Shown piece by piece: positions 9,880-19,077 of a DNA stretch of 64,000 nt (position 1 is the stretch's first letter; every line of letters begins with the position of its first letter). The translations under genes were made by a program, and so were the position numbers. This DNA comes from Nitrosomonadales bacterium. Lineage in GTDB: Bacteria; Pseudomonadota; Gammaproteobacteria; Burkholderiales; Gallionellaceae. The DNA lies in the NCBI GenBank assembly GCA_016235045.1, contig JACRME010000001.1, positions 124,001 through 188,000 on the forward strand, read 5' to 3'. A model generated the notes under the pieces. It was not told the DNA's origin. It saw nothing but the letters and a program-made list of their open reading frames with translations, and made no database searches.

Positions 9880-11280
9880 CTACTTCTCGTCCATCTTGAT
9901 CGATACGTATACTGTTCCTTCGCTGCGGCGCACCAGCAAAGCGATGTTGTGCCCTTTCGGAACCTTCCTCAGCACCTCGCTGAACTGGTTAAGGTTGTGG
10001 ATTTCGACATTGCCCACTGCCAGGATCACATCACCGCGCTGCAACTGGCTGCGGGCGGCCGGGCCTTTCAAATCTTCCACAATCAGGCCGCCTTCAACCT
10101 GCAATTCCGCTTTTTGCTGGTCATTCAATTCGCTCACTATCAACCCGAGACGCGCCTCGCTTTCCGGCGACCCGGCGCTGCCGCCGCTACGCCCCCCCCG
10201 CTGCTGCGCCACGACTCCTTCGTCCTGGATTTCTCCAACCACCAGCGAAATGTCCATGGTGCTGCCTTTGCGCCACAGTTGCACATTGACCTTGCTTCCC
10301 GGTTTGGCCACCGCCACGATCCGCGGCAGGTCGGACGATGTGTTCACCACTTTGCCGTCGAACTTGAGGATCACGTCGCTGGCGCGTACCCCCGCCTTTT
10401 CGGCGGGGCCGCCCTTTTCTACCGCGGATATCAGCGCCCCGCCGACTTTGGGCAAACCGAAGGAATCGGCGAGTTCGCGCGTCACTTCCTGAATGGTCAC
10501 ACCGATGCGGCCGCGCGTGACTTTGCCCGTGCTGCGCAACTGGCTAACGACGTCCATTGCCACATCGATGGGTATGGAGAAGGACAACCCCATATAACCG
10601 CCGGAACGGCTGTATATCTGGGAATTGATACCAACCACTTCTCCTTTCAAGTTGAACAGCGGACCGCCCGAATTGCCGGGATTGATTGCCACATCGGTCT
10701 GGATAAAGGGCACGAAATTCTCCTGCGGCAAGGCGCGCCCTTTGGCGCTGACGATCCCCGCAGTTACGCTGCTGTCGAAGCCGAAAGGCGAACCGATCGC
10801 CAGTACCCACTCGCCCACCTTGATCTGATCGGGATTGCCCAGCGTTACCTTGGGCAGGCCGGTCGCATCGATTTTGAGCAAAGCAACATCGGTACGCTTG
10901 TCGGCCCCGATCACCCTGGCCTTGAACTCGCGCTTGTCGGTCAGCCGTACCGTAATTTTGTCGGCGCGATCCACCACATGGGCGTTGGTCAAAACATACC
11001 CGTCGGCACTGATAATGAAGCCGGATCCTAGCGATTGCGATTCCTGCTCACGCGGAATTTGAGGCGCAAAACGACGGAAGAATTCGTAGAACGGGTCGTT
11101 TTCCGGCACATTAGGCATCCCCGGGTACATCTGCGGAGTACGGGCAACCTGCGTGGTACTCACATTCACCACCGCCGGTCCTTGCTTTTCGACCAAGTCG
11201 GTGAAATCCGGCAAACTGCCGGCAATTACAGATTGCGCAAACAATCCCAGAAATGCAAAAAACGCCAATTTCTTCAGCAT
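9880..11280 (-). CDS. mucD: periplasmic serine protease DegP/DegQ family (MucD)
   Basis: A 466-residue Do-like protease/chaperone. A signal peptide (about 1-20, ending SVIA) leads into a trypsin-like domain with the triad His101 (TNAHVVD), Asp131 (RTDVALLKID) and Ser204 (NPGNSGGPLF). Two PDZ domains follow (about 275-360 and 380-460). It degrades misfolded envelope proteins. As the last gene of the rpoE cluster it corresponds to Pseudomonas MucD. The ATG at 11280 gives a normal signal peptide, although the frame is open upstream. degP and degQ cannot be told apart from sequence alone. Confidence 0.92.
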   Translation of the reverse strand: MLKKLAFFAFLGLFAQSVIAGSLPDFTDLVEKQGPAVVNVSTTQVARTPQMYPGMPNVPENDPFYEFFRRFAPQIPREQESQSLGSGFIISADGYVLTNAHVVDRADKITVRLTDKREFKARVIGADKRTDVALLKIDATGLPKVTLGNPDQIKVGEWVLAIGSPFGFDSSVTAGIVSAKGRALPQENFVPFIQTDVAINPGNSGGPLFNLKGEVVGINSQIYSRSGGYMGLSFSIPIDVAMDVVSQLRSTGKVTRGRIGVTIQEVTRELADSFGLPKVGGALISAVEKGGPAEKAGVRASDVILKFDGKVVNTSSDLPRIVAVAKPGSKVNVQLWRKGSTMDISLVVGEIQDEGVVAQQRGGRSGGSAGSPESEARLGLIVSELNDQQKAELQVEGGLIVEDLKGPAARSQLQRGDVILAVGNVEIHNLNQFSEVLRKVPKGHNIALLVRRSEGTVYVSIKMDEK

Positions 11281-11308
11281 GATACTCAGCCTCCTGATGA
11301 AACGATGA

Positions 11309-11752
11309 TTATGATCCAGACCGCGAAGCAACAATGGACGAGACGACAGCCCGCCCGATTCCGGGCGAAAGCCTTGCCAAAAAGAAACCCAGCAACAATC
11401 CGATGAGCGCACCAGCAACTGCATAGGCATCACGCCCGATCGTCTCGCCCGCCAAACCGGCACCTGCGATACCCCCAAGCAGCAGCAGGGTCAACGGCAG
11501 CACATATAGCTTCAAGGCTCCACGCAGCAGAACTCCATCCGGCAGGGATACTTGCACCTCATCGCCAACTTTGGCGAGGGCCGCATTGCTGACCTTGAAA
11601 TGGCGAGGCTTGTTGCTGCAAAACAGCTTCGACAGGGTTCCGCTGCCGCAGCCGCCCTCGCTGTCGCAATGGCCGCATCCCCCGGTGCTCAGCGGCTGTA
11701 CCGAGGCCTCGTCCCCTTCAACCCGAATGACGACTGCACGCATCTCTAACAT
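11309..11752 (-). CDS. rseC: RseC/MucC family sigma-E modulator
   Basis: A 147-residue inner-membrane protein. A Cys-rich cytoplasmic N-terminus (GGCGHCDSEGGCGSG, then LFCSN) is followed by two adjacent transmembrane helices (about 83-103 and 108-127). RseC/MucC modulates sigma-E signalling and in E. coli belongs to the SoxR-reducing system. It starts one base after the rseB stop; an ATG three codons in (11743) is an equally good start. Confidence 0.9.
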   Translation of the reverse strand: MLEMRAVVIRVEGDEASVQPLSTGGCGHCDSEGGCGSGTLSKLFCSNKPRHFKVSNAALAKVGDEVQVSLPDGVLLRGALKLYVLPLTLLLLGGIAGAGLAGETIGRDAYAVAGALIGLLLGFFLARLSPGIGRAVVSSIVASRSGS

Positions 11753-11753
11753 G

Positions 11754-12746
11754 TTATTGCCCTGCGTAACGGACGGAATCGCCCACTTGAATGACCGTGC
11801 GCGGCGGAACTTCGCCGACTACCGTAACAAGATTCTCGCCGACTATACGGTTATATACATGCGCCGCTCCCTGACTCGACAGCCCGGAATGGAGATAACT
11901 TGCCTCGTTGAGTTTCTCGATAAATATCGAGATGCCCGCCAAGCCGTCGGAAAAAACCAGATGAATGACCGGCTCCTTGTTGCCCCGGAAGGGGCGGCGC
12001 ATTTCCAGAATCTTTCTGAAGCCTGCTGGCAACGCATCCACCTGCCAGCCGCACGCCCCATCGAGCAATTCAACCTTGGGCACGGATGACAGATTGAGTT
12101 CCTGTGCGATCGTCGTCGCGGGAGCACTCTCCGGGACGATCCATTTGCGATCGATATTATTGCCGATATTCAATTGCATGAAGGCATACTGCTCGATGAG
12201 ATAGCCATGATCGTCCAGCACCACAGCCTTGAGCAGCAATCCCGAATCGCTGTCAGCCCACATCTTGCGGGCATAGCGCAAATTGTCCTTCGGCAAGAAG
12301 GCGACGGAACGAGCATGAAAGCCGGCGATCTCGTCTTCCTCCTCCTGTCTGACCGTATAGTTTTCCTTCAATACCGACAATTGCTCTGGCAGCAAAGCGG
12401 GGAATGCGCGTTTGATCAGTCGCTTTTCGACCCGTACTTTGTGCCCGTCCGCATACATCCACACCTGGTCGTTGTCACGGATAAGTTCGCGCCTGGCATC
12501 GCCAAGCCCCTCCAGGCGTTCATGCTCTCCATCCTTGTCAAAAACATGCGTGACTCGCGACACCTCTACGCGCTCGCCCGCTTGATAGACGAACACGCCG
12601 CTATAATTCGATTGGTGCGCCGCGTACGACATGGTTCGCAGCCAATCCGGCTCTGGATCCTGCAGTGGGTCGGCATATGCTGTTGCAACAATCGCTTGCA
12701 GCAACATGAAGTATAACAACCGGGATTGTCGCATCGGGACTTGCAC
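11754..12746 (-). CDS. rseB: sigma-E regulatory protein RseB/MucB
   Basis: A periplasmic two-domain protein with a LolA-like large domain and small C-terminal domain. It binds RseA and shields it from DegS, and senses mislocalised lipids or LPS. The signal peptide is seen after the ATG at 12734 (MRQSRLLYFMLLQAIVATAYA). The listed start is a GTG overlapping the rseA stop (TAGTG), so either may be used. Body motifs include SNYSGVFVYQAGERVEVSRV and EHERLEGLGDARRELIRD, typical of MucB. Confidence 0.93.
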   Translation of the reverse strand: MQVPMRQSRLLYFMLLQAIVATAYADPLQDPEPDWLRTMSYAAHQSNYSGVFVYQAGERVEVSRVTHVFDKDGEHERLEGLGDARRELIRDNDQVWMYADGHKVRVEKRLIKRAFPALLPEQLSVLKENYTVRQEEEDEIAGFHARSVAFLPKDNLRYARKMWADSDSGLLLKAVVLDDHGYLIEQYAFMQLNIGNNIDRKWIVPESAPATTIAQELNLSSVPKVELLDGACGWQVDALPAGFRKILEMRRPFRGNKEPVIHLVFSDGLAGISIFIEKLNEASYLHSGLSSQGAAHVYNRIVGENLVTVVGEVPPRTVIQVGDSVRYAGQ

Positions 12747-13225
12747 TATCGGCCTGTCACCGCACGTATATAAGGAGCGGCAACGTGAACGTCGGCACTG
12801 GGTGAAAACTCCTGATGCGCCATCAGATAATCATCCGCCTGGGCGGAAGCCGACCTGACCGTATTGTTCTGCGGGACTTGTGTTGACGCTACTTGCGGAG
12901 CCGGCTCGTTGCCGACCTGAAGCGACAACCACGCAACCAATGCCAAAGCCATCACAGAAGCAACAGCGGACAGAGCAAAATTACGGACGCGCTCGGAAGT
13001 ACGTTTGTAAGGGGCAAAAACGGTGGGTTCGGCCTGCAATCGTTCATGAAAGGAATTCCCAAAACTTTTGCAGATGTGATCGGGTTGTCGCAGGGTATCG
13101 CCAATCAGATGATAGCTTTCCCAATCCTGTCGGGATTCGGGATGGCGTTTGAGCTTGTCCAAGAAGGCGTCCGCTTGATCCTCGAACAACTCGCCGTCCA
13201 TCAATGCCGAAATTTCCTGTTTCAT
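12746..13225 (-). CDS. rseA: anti-sigma-E factor RseA
   Basis: A 159-residue single-pass inner-membrane anti-sigma factor. The cytoplasmic N-terminus begins MKQEISALMDGELFEDQADAFL, which fits the RseA N-terminal fold that clamps sigma-E. One transmembrane helix lies near residues 90-107 (NFALSAVASVMALALVAWLSL), then a short periplasmic tail of about 50 residues. The start at 13225 follows AAGGTGG six bases upstream, two bases after the rpoE stop. Confidence 0.9.
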   Translation of the reverse strand: MKQEISALMDGELFEDQADAFLDKLKRHPESRQDWESYHLIGDTLRQPDHICKSFGNSFHERLQAEPTVFAPYKRTSERVRNFALSAVASVMALALVAWLSLQVGNEPAPQVASTQVPQNNTVRSASAQADDYLMAHQEFSPSADVHVAAPYIRAVTGR

Positions 13226-13227
13226 CT

Positions 13228-13827
13228 TTACCACCTTCTGTTTTCAGTCGTACCCAACAAAGGACGCAGATTGGAGGCGATTGCCTCGCGCGCCCTGAAA
13301 ATCCTCGACCTCACCGTTCCGATCGGACAATCCATTACCACCGCGATCTCTTCGTAGCTCAAACCCTCGATTTCGCGCAGCGTCAGCGCAGTTCGCAAAT
13401 CGTCCGGCAGTTCCTGCAGGGAGGCGTTCACCACTTCAACCACCTGCTTGCTCATCAGCTCGTTTTCGGGCGTAGCCACTTCGTGCAACAGCGCCGCATC
13501 CTCGAAATCCTCAGCTTCGTCAGCATCGAACGGTGTACTGGTCGGCGCTCTGCGTCCCTGTGCTACCAGATAGTTTTTGGCCGTATTGATGCCGATCCGG
13601 TACAGCCAAGTGTAAAACGCACTATCTCCTCGAAACGCGGGCAAAGCACGGTAAGCCTTGATAAACGCATCCTGCGTTACATCTTCCGCCTCGGCGGCAT
13701 TCCTCACAAAACGCGAAATCAACCTGCCCAGGCGACGCTGATACTTTGCTACCAACAACTCGAACGCATGCTTATCGCCGCGCTGGGCACGTTCTACCAG
13801 TTGTTGATCGACCTCCCTGTCACCCAT
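13228..13827 (-). CDS. rpoE: RNA polymerase sigma-E factor (RpoE/AlgU)
   Basis: A 199-residue group 4 sigma factor for envelope stress. Region 2 holds FELLVAKYQRRLGRLISRFVRN and DVTQDAFIKAYRAL. Region 4 holds LREIEGLSYEEIAVVMDCPIGTVRSRIFRAREA. It heads the operon rpoE-rseA-rseB-rseC-mucD and is divergent from nadB, the E. coli arrangement. A candidate sigma-E promoter lies about 95 bp upstream, so it probably drives itself. Confidence 0.97.
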   Translation of the reverse strand: MGDREVDQQLVERAQRGDKHAFELLVAKYQRRLGRLISRFVRNAAEAEDVTQDAFIKAYRALPAFRGDSAFYTWLYRIGINTAKNYLVAQGRRAPTSTPFDADEAEDFEDAALLHEVATPENELMSKQVVEVVNASLQELPDDLRTALTLREIEGLSYEEIAVVMDCPIGTVRSRIFRAREAIASNLRPLLGTTENRRW

Positions 13828-13921
13828 TCCGTTTCCCGGTATCTTGATTTAAACCGCCCCTAAGCGGTCGTTAGTATAACCGGACGGATACGCAAACGTC
13901 AGCCTTGCCACATTCAGCCAA

Positions 13922-13948
13922 ATTGACAGTAGTGCCGGAAATAAGTTC
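13922..13948 (-). promoter_or_regulatory. candidate sigma-E promoter of rpoE operon
   Basis: On the minus strand GAACTT (13943-13948) is followed after 16 bases by TCAAT (13922-13926). This resembles the sigma-E/AlgU consensus GAACTT-N16-TCtgA/TCaaA. It points to rpoE with a leader of about 90 bases, matching the positive autoregulation known for this sigma factor. This is a pattern match only. Confidence 0.55.
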
Positions 13949-14019
13949 ACTCTGCAGCCAATATCCCGCCCCAAGTTTGATATAGTTCGTCGGATAAACA
14001 ACCCGAATGGACAGATAGC

Positions 14020-15609
14020 GTGTTGCGTTTCGATACTCTCATCATCGGTAGCGGACTGGCCGGCCTATCGCTGGCGCTCAAGCTTGCTGACAGGCAAAAA
14101 GTCGCCGTTATCACCAAGAAATCCCTTTTGGACGGGGCCAGCGCCTGGGCTCAGGGCGGAATCGCCGCCGTGCTATCGCCCGACGACTCGCTGGAAAAAC
14201 ATGTCCAGGATACGTTCGTTGCCGGCGCCGGGCTATGCGATCCCAATACCACGCGCTTCGTTGTCGAGCGCGGGGCGGAAGCCATCAACTGGCTGATCTC
14301 CCAAGGCGTACCCTTCACACGCGATGAAGGTTCAGACAGCGGCTACCATCTTACCCGCGAAGGCGGCCATAGCCATCGCCGCATCATCCATGCCACCGAT
14401 GCCACCGGACGGGCCGTGCAGGAAACCATCGCCACCAGAGCCAGCACCCACCCCAATATCACTTTGCTGGAACAACACATTGCCATCGATCTCATCACCT
14501 GCAAGAAAATGCGGATCGAGGGCAATTGCTGCTACGGCGCTTATGCACTGAACAGCCTGAGCGGCGAAGTCGTCACCATCGCCGCAGAAAATACGGTGCT
14601 CGCCACAGGCGGGGCAGGCAAGGTATACCTGTATACCACCAATCCGGATACCGCCACCGGCGACGGCATCGCCATGGGCTGGCGCGCAGGATGCAGGGTC
14701 TCCAACATGGAATTCATCCAGTTCCACCCGACCTGCCTTTACCACCCGCACGCCAAGTCATTCCTCATTAGCGAAGCGGTACGCGGAGAAGGCGGCATTC
14801 TAAAACTGCCGGATGGCACTCGCTTCATGCCCTGGCACGACGAACGCGCCGAACTGGCTCCCCGCGATGTCGTTGCCAGAGCCATCGATTTCGAAATGAA
14901 GAAGCGCGGCCTGGATTGCGTCTATCTGGATATTTCACACCAGCCACTCGAATTCCTGCAGGAGCACTTTCCAACCATCTATTCGCGCTGCCTGGCACTG
15001 GGCATAGACATCTCCAAGCAGCCGATCCCGGTTGTTCCGGCGGTGCATTTTACCTGCGGCGGCATCGTGACCGATTTGCATGGCCGCACCGATTTGAAAG
15101 GACTTTACGCAATCGGCGAAACCGCCTGTACCGGGTTGCATGGCGCCAACCGCCTGGCCAGCAACTCGTTGCTGGAATGCCTGGTTTTTGCCGAGGCCGC
15201 CTCCCGGGATATCCTGAATAACACACCCAGAAAAATGCCCGAACTTCCGCGCTGGGATGAAAGCCAGGTGACGGATGCCGACGAGACCGTGGTAATTTCG
15301 CATAACTGGGACGAACTGCGCCGCTTCATGTGGGACTACGTCGGAATCGTCCGCACGACCAAACGTTTGCAACGAGCCCAACATCGCATCAAGTTGCTGC
15401 ACGAGGAAATCGACGAGTTTTACAGCAACTTCCACGTAAGCGCCGATTTGCTGGAGTTGCGCAACCTGGTTCAGACAGCCGACCTCATTGTGCAGAGTGC
15501 GCTGTCCAGGCACGAAAGCAGAGGATTGCACTTCAGCAAGGATTATCCCGAGATGTTGCCCGAAGCCGTTCCCACCGTGCTGTGCCCACCCGGCTATCTG
15601 GCTGCCTGA
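14020..15609 (+). CDS. nadB: L-aspartate oxidase
   Basis: A 529-residue FAD enzyme that oxidises L-aspartate to iminoaspartate, the first step of de novo NAD synthesis. FAD-binding [11 protein letters not shown] lies at the N-terminus, then [23 protein letters not shown], and [20 protein letters not shown]. The C-terminal helical domain follows ([17 protein letters not shown]). Translation appears to begin at GTG 14020 ([12 protein letters not shown]). It is divergent from rpoE and overlaps the convergent YgfX-like gene by 16 bp. Confidence 0.97.
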   Translation: MLRFDTLIIGSGLAGLSLALKLADRQKVAVITKKSLLDGASAWAQGGIAAVLSPDDSLEKHVQDTFVAGAGLCDPNTTRFVVERGAEAINWLISQGVPFTRDEGSDSGYHLTREGGHSHRRIIHATDATGRAVQETIATRASTHPNITLLEQHIAIDLITCKKMRIEGNCCYGAYALNSLSGEVVTIAAENTVLATGGAGKVYLYTTNPDTATGDGIAMGWRAGCRVSNMEFIQFHPTCLYHPHAKSFLISEAVRGEGGILKLPDGTRFMPWHDERAELAPRDVVARAIDFEMKKRGLDCVYLDISHQPLEFLQEHFPTIYSRCLALGIDISKQPIPVVPAVHFTCGGIVTDLHGRTDLKGLYAIGETACTGLHGANRLASNSLLECLVFAEAASRDILNNTPRKMPELPRWDESQVTDADETVVISHNWDELRRFMWDYVGIVRTTKRLQRAQHRIKLLHEEIDEFYSNFHVSADLLELRNLVQTADLIVQSALSRHESRGLHFSKDYPEMLPEAVPTVLCPPGYLAA

Positions 15610-16043
15610 ACGGCCTTGGTTCCCCACCTCAGTGCGATGCACAAAAGGCGGAAACTGTCCTTTCCCATCGCATCCGGCAGAATGACCAGGTTGCGCCCTC
15701 CTGATCGCTCACTTGTTGCTACGTTCAGAATAACGAGGTATGGCATCACCAGACTGTCGGCCATCACTCGACCCGCAACATGCTCGCCATTGCGCAACAC
15801 CAGCACGATCTCTTCCCCCTCTTCCAGCCTGAACGCCACGCACGACTGTCCCATACGCAGGTTCGCATCGAGCGCCCAATAATAGCCGCAGCGCCACAGC
15901 ACAAGCGCCGTCAGGGCGAGCAATACGACATCCGGCAACGGCAACTGCCATAACGAAACCAGCAAGGCCATGCAGAAAACGGAGATAAGCAGAGAGAGCG
16001 AACCGGACGGTCTTAACTTGTAGAAACGCTGCACCCCAGCCAC
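15594..16043 (-). CDS. YgfX-like small membrane protein
   Basis: A 149-residue protein with two adjacent N-terminal transmembrane helices (about 17-35 and 37-52), an RxGYYWAL junction, then a soluble beta-rich domain. This matches the YgfX/CptA layout (RPSGSLSLL near the start, [12 protein letters not shown] at the end). E. coli YgfX is described as the inner-membrane toxin partner of SdhE; no sdhE lies nearby, so a toxin role is not supported here. It follows the kinase gene by 13 bp and overlaps the nadB end. Confidence 0.65.
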   Translation of the reverse strand: MAGVQRFYKLRPSGSLSLLISVFCMALLVSLWQLPLPDVVLLALTALVLWRCGYYWALDANLRMGQSCVAFRLEEGEEIVLVLRNGEHVAGRVMADSLVMPYLVILNVATSERSGGRNLVILPDAMGKDSFRLLCIALRWGTKAVQAAR

Positions 16044-16056
16044 GTTTCGGGGAAAG

Positions 16057-17274
16057 CTAGAACAGCAATGCGGAAATCAGCCCGATCAGAATCAGGGCAA
16101 TGATGGCCATCAACAGCAGCCCCCCGCCCTTGGCAGACCGGGTATTGTCCACTGGAAGCGCCATGTTGATTGATGAGTGCTTGGCAGACACTTGGGAATG
16201 CGGCGCGGCGCGGTTGATTTCTTCAATGCTGGGGCGCTGCATTTTAAACGTCCTGGACAACTCTTCCACGTCTTCCTGACTTGCTGTCATCGCGGCCAGA
16301 CGCATCGTGGCGCCGGCAGAATCAAAAGACGGGGACAGTCTCAGGTTCACCACCGTATCCGATTCGTCGTCTGAATTGATATCGGTATGAGTCGCTTCCG
16401 GCGGCAATGCAGAACCGGCACTCCGCAACACCTCCGGCACAACCATGCCACGCGGCATGGCGCCCCGGCAGGCGCGCAAGTCGTTCGCAAGGTCTCCCGC
16501 GTTCTGATAGCGATGCTCGACATCTTTGGCCAATGCTTTGGCAACTATGAAATTGAGCATGTCCGGCACGGCTACGTTCAAGCTGCTCGGCGGCTGCGGA
16601 ATCGCATTCAGTGTCTGGTACATGATGGCGTTGACGTTCTCACCCAAAAAAGGGGGGTTGCCGGTCAGCATCTCGTACAGCATCACGCCCAGCGAAAAAA
16701 CGTCGGAACGCTGATCGGTCAGTTTGCCCATCACCTGCTCGGGAGACATGTACTTCGGCGAGCCAAGCACCATGCCGGTCTGCGTACGCACAGCCGCGGA
16801 AGCCATGCGCGCAATACCGAAGTCGGTGATTTTTACGTGCCCGTCCCGTCCCACCATGATGTTGGAAGGCTTGATATCGCGATGGATGATGCCATGTTCG
16901 TGCGCATAAGCCAGCCCTTGTGCCACTTGCGCAACGATGTCGATTACCTGATCGACCGGCAGCAGCTTCTCGTCGTTGAGCATATCGCGCAATTCCCGGC
17001 CTTGCAGGAATTCCATGGCGATGTAGGCGATATCGCCGCAACGACCCACGTCATAGATGGTGACAATATTGGGATGACTCAGACGCCCCGCGGCCTTTGC
17101 CTCCTGATAGAAGCGCGCTTCATATTCCTCGCGCTCCTCCATGGCCAGACTCAGCGTGATGGTCTTGATTGCAACGATACGGTCAATCAGCGGATCGGTA
17201 GCCTTGTAAACGACCCCCATCGCACCCTGACCGAGTTCGCCCACAATTTCATAACGTCCCAAGTGGCTGATCAT
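16057..17274 (-). CDS. membrane-anchored Hanks-type Ser/Thr protein kinase
   Basis: A 405-residue kinase with all core motifs: Gly loop GQGAMG, Lys37 in VAIKTI, HRDIKPSN with Asp133, DFG at 151-153 and SPKYMSPEQ. A linker of about 110 residues leads to one C-terminal transmembrane helix (about 383-405) ending the protein, so the kinase is cytoplasmic and no sensor domain is outside. The linker contains RTFKMQRPS-type segments that could be phosphorylated. It is 17 bp downstream of the small lipoprotein gene and in the same transcript direction as the cyclase gene, suggesting a shared signalling pathway. Similar kinases serve T6SS (PpkA), but no T6SS genes are in the window. Confidence 0.93.
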   Translation of the reverse strand: MISHLGRYEIVGELGQGAMGVVYKATDPLIDRIVAIKTITLSLAMEEREEYEARFYQEAKAAGRLSHPNIVTIYDVGRCGDIAYIAMEFLQGRELRDMLNDEKLLPVDQVIDIVAQVAQGLAYAHEHGIIHRDIKPSNIMVGRDGHVKITDFGIARMASAAVRTQTGMVLGSPKYMSPEQVMGKLTDQRSDVFSLGVMLYEMLTGNPPFLGENVNAIMYQTLNAIPQPPSSLNVAVPDMLNFIVAKALAKDVEHRYQNAGDLANDLRACRGAMPRGMVVPEVLRSAGSALPPEATHTDINSDDESDTVVNLRLSPSFDSAGATMRLAAMTASQEDVEELSRTFKMQRPSIEEINRAAPHSQVSAKHSSINMALPVDNTRSAKGGGLLLMAIIALILIGLISALLF

Positions 17275-17291
17275 AGTTCCGCAAGGAATGG

Positions 17292-17690
17292 TTACTTGGT
17301 GGATTTGACCTTGGCACTACGGAATACCGGCCCCCAGATCGGGTGTCCTGCTTCAGCATGAGTCAACTCAAAATTCGGATTTATCGCCAGTGCTTTCCTG
17401 AAGGCATCGAAACACATCTTTTCCCTCCCGGAAACGCAATGTATGAAAGCAAGATATTTATATGCGCTCACCTTGTCATCCCTCTCGGCCAATTTTGTTT
17501 GCAGAACATTGTTCAACGCTTCCATCGAGGCAATGTAGTTGCCTTCTTCATAGCTCTCCACGCCCTTGTTCAACCTGTGCGCAGAAGTTCTGTTGTACCA
17601 CCAGCATTCGTCACAGGTATTCAAGGCATGGCAACCGCTCAACAGCCATGCAAACAGTACGCCAAGCAACACAGTACGGCGACCCAACAT
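17292..17690 (-). CDS. small TPR-like lipoprotein (TssQ-like)
   Basis: A 132-residue lipoprotein: signal with lipobox LLSGC (Cys20). A TPR-like pair of helices follows (NKGVESYEEGNYIASMEALNN, then KYLAFIHCVSGREKMCFDAF), ending in AGHPIWGPVFRSAK. The FIHCVSGRE and GHPIWGPVFR wording recalls the TssQ family of T6SS-associated lipoproteins in betaproteobacteria. That name is from memory of the family and unverified. It lies between the cyclase and kinase genes on the same strand. Confidence 0.7.
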   Translation of the reverse strand: MLGRRTVLLGVLFAWLLSGCHALNTCDECWWYNRTSAHRLNKGVESYEEGNYIASMEALNNVLQTKLAERDDKVSAYKYLAFIHCVSGREKMCFDAFRKALAINPNFELTHAEAGHPIWGPVFRSAKVKSTK

Positions 17691-17729
17691 CCAAATACTC
17701 CTATTCTTTTATTCTTTACAAACACCAGC

Positions 17730-18977
17730 TCATTTGGCGAAGTCGTGCCTGATTTTAACTTTTTCTCCGGACTTCACCCTGATGGTTTTGGTAAACGACG
17801 GCAATGTCGTATTGCGCACCACAATCACATGCTTGCCCGCCAAAACCTGAAGTTCCATCAACGGCGGGCTGATCCCCTGCATTCTACCATCCAGGTAAAC
17901 CTCGCCCCATGGCACGATCACCAGATTCAACACCGCCGGCGCCCCTGTCGTCTCAACCAGGGTTCTCACGCGGGAACTCTGCTTGACGCCTTGCACCTTT
18001 TTCTCGCCCGCTGCGGGTTTGCTGTTTTCTGCGACCTTGTTATTTTTTCCTACTGCAACAGCAGCCTTTGGAGAGGGCGGCTTGGCCTTGTTTTCCGTTG
18101 TAGCCGGCGCACTGGCAACCGGCAGGGTTCGTTCTCCAGCGGGCTTTTCCTGAGCCGCTACCGGAACTGTTTTCTGATCTGGCGAACGGCTCGCCAACTT
18201 GACCGTCAGGGCCACCAACGAGAAGAGCAGTACAAAAGACGCAACTCCGATAGCCGCAATGCGCTGCCTTCTGGAAGCCTTCCGGTACATCTCGATGCCA
18301 CGACGCTCCCAGCGGGCCATGGTGTCGATGAATATATCCCAGTAATTCTCCATTTTGAACATCACCGCATCAAAGCCGGTCGCTCCAGAATGCCTGACCT
18401 GCTTGGCCAGACTGCGCTGAGTCGAGGTGAAGTCTCCGGGGTAACCTATCGCATAAACCTCGTGCTCCCGCACATGCTTGTCGGTGCGGGAGCCCTGGTA
18501 ATGGAACATCCCTGCGTATTCCTGGGACAGGCGGGATACCGCATCGTAGTAGGAGCGCGAAACCAGAATCTGCCCGGGATCGGCGAAACCCATCACGCGT
18601 TGCGCCACATTAATGCCGTCGCCGACGATATTGGGCTGTCCGTTGATATCCTTCACCAAACGCACCGGCCCGAGATTGACGCCGATACGCACCAGCAAGG
18701 GCGGCTCCATGCGCACCCCCTCGTTCAACAGGCTGCTGCGCATGCTCAGCGCAGCGTGCAGGGCGTCGCTGATATCGCCCAGGAAACTGATGGCCGCGCC
18801 GTCGCCGGTATCGAGGATGATGCGGTCGTTAACCGGCACATCGCGAATGGCAATGGACAGAAAGGCGTTGAAACGCTCTTTCAGCGATATCTGCCCGGAA
18901 ACGGATTTCTTTGAATATTCGACGATATCCAAGAAAACTACGCTGCAGATGATTGTCTTGTTGCCCCGCTCTTCCAT
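17730..18977 (-). CDS. class III adenylate/guanylate cyclase with transmembrane helix and PEGA-like tail
   Basis: A 415-residue protein. The N-terminal class III cyclase domain (about 8-190) has metal Asp17 in VVFLDIVEYS, LDTGDGAAISF with Asp59, and VGDGINVAQR. A transmembrane helix at about 226-247 follows, then a Pro/Ala/Lys-rich linker (250-330). A C-terminal PEGA-like segment (VIVPWGEVYLDGRMQG..., about 335-415) lies on the other side of the membrane. It heads the cyclase-lipoprotein-kinase group. Whether it makes cAMP or cGMP, or is catalytically weak, cannot be read from sequence alone. Confidence 0.9.
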   Translation of the reverse strand: MEERGNKTIICSVVFLDIVEYSKKSVSGQISLKERFNAFLSIAIRDVPVNDRIILDTGDGAAISFLGDISDALHAALSMRSSLLNEGVRMEPPLLVRIGVNLGPVRLVKDINGQPNIVGDGINVAQRVMGFADPGQILVSRSYYDAVSRLSQEYAGMFHYQGSRTDKHVREHEVYAIGYPGDFTSTQRSLAKQVRHSGATGFDAVMFKMENYWDIFIDTMARWERRGIEMYRKASRRQRIAAIGVASFVLLFSLVALTVKLASRSPDQKTVPVAAQEKPAGERTLPVASAPATTENKAKPPSPKAAVAVGKNNKVAENSKPAAGEKKVQGVKQSSRVRTLVETTGAPAVLNLVIVPWGEVYLDGRMQGISPPLMELQVLAGKHVIVVRNTTLPSFTKTIRVKSGEKVKIRHDFAK

Positions 18978-19077
18978 TTATTCCCGCTCGCTATTCGCAC
19001 ACCCAGGTTGCCGTTATCGCTTAAGAATTACACTTAACCCCGCGGATTTTAACGACTGTCTGTTAATCTCGCCAGTT

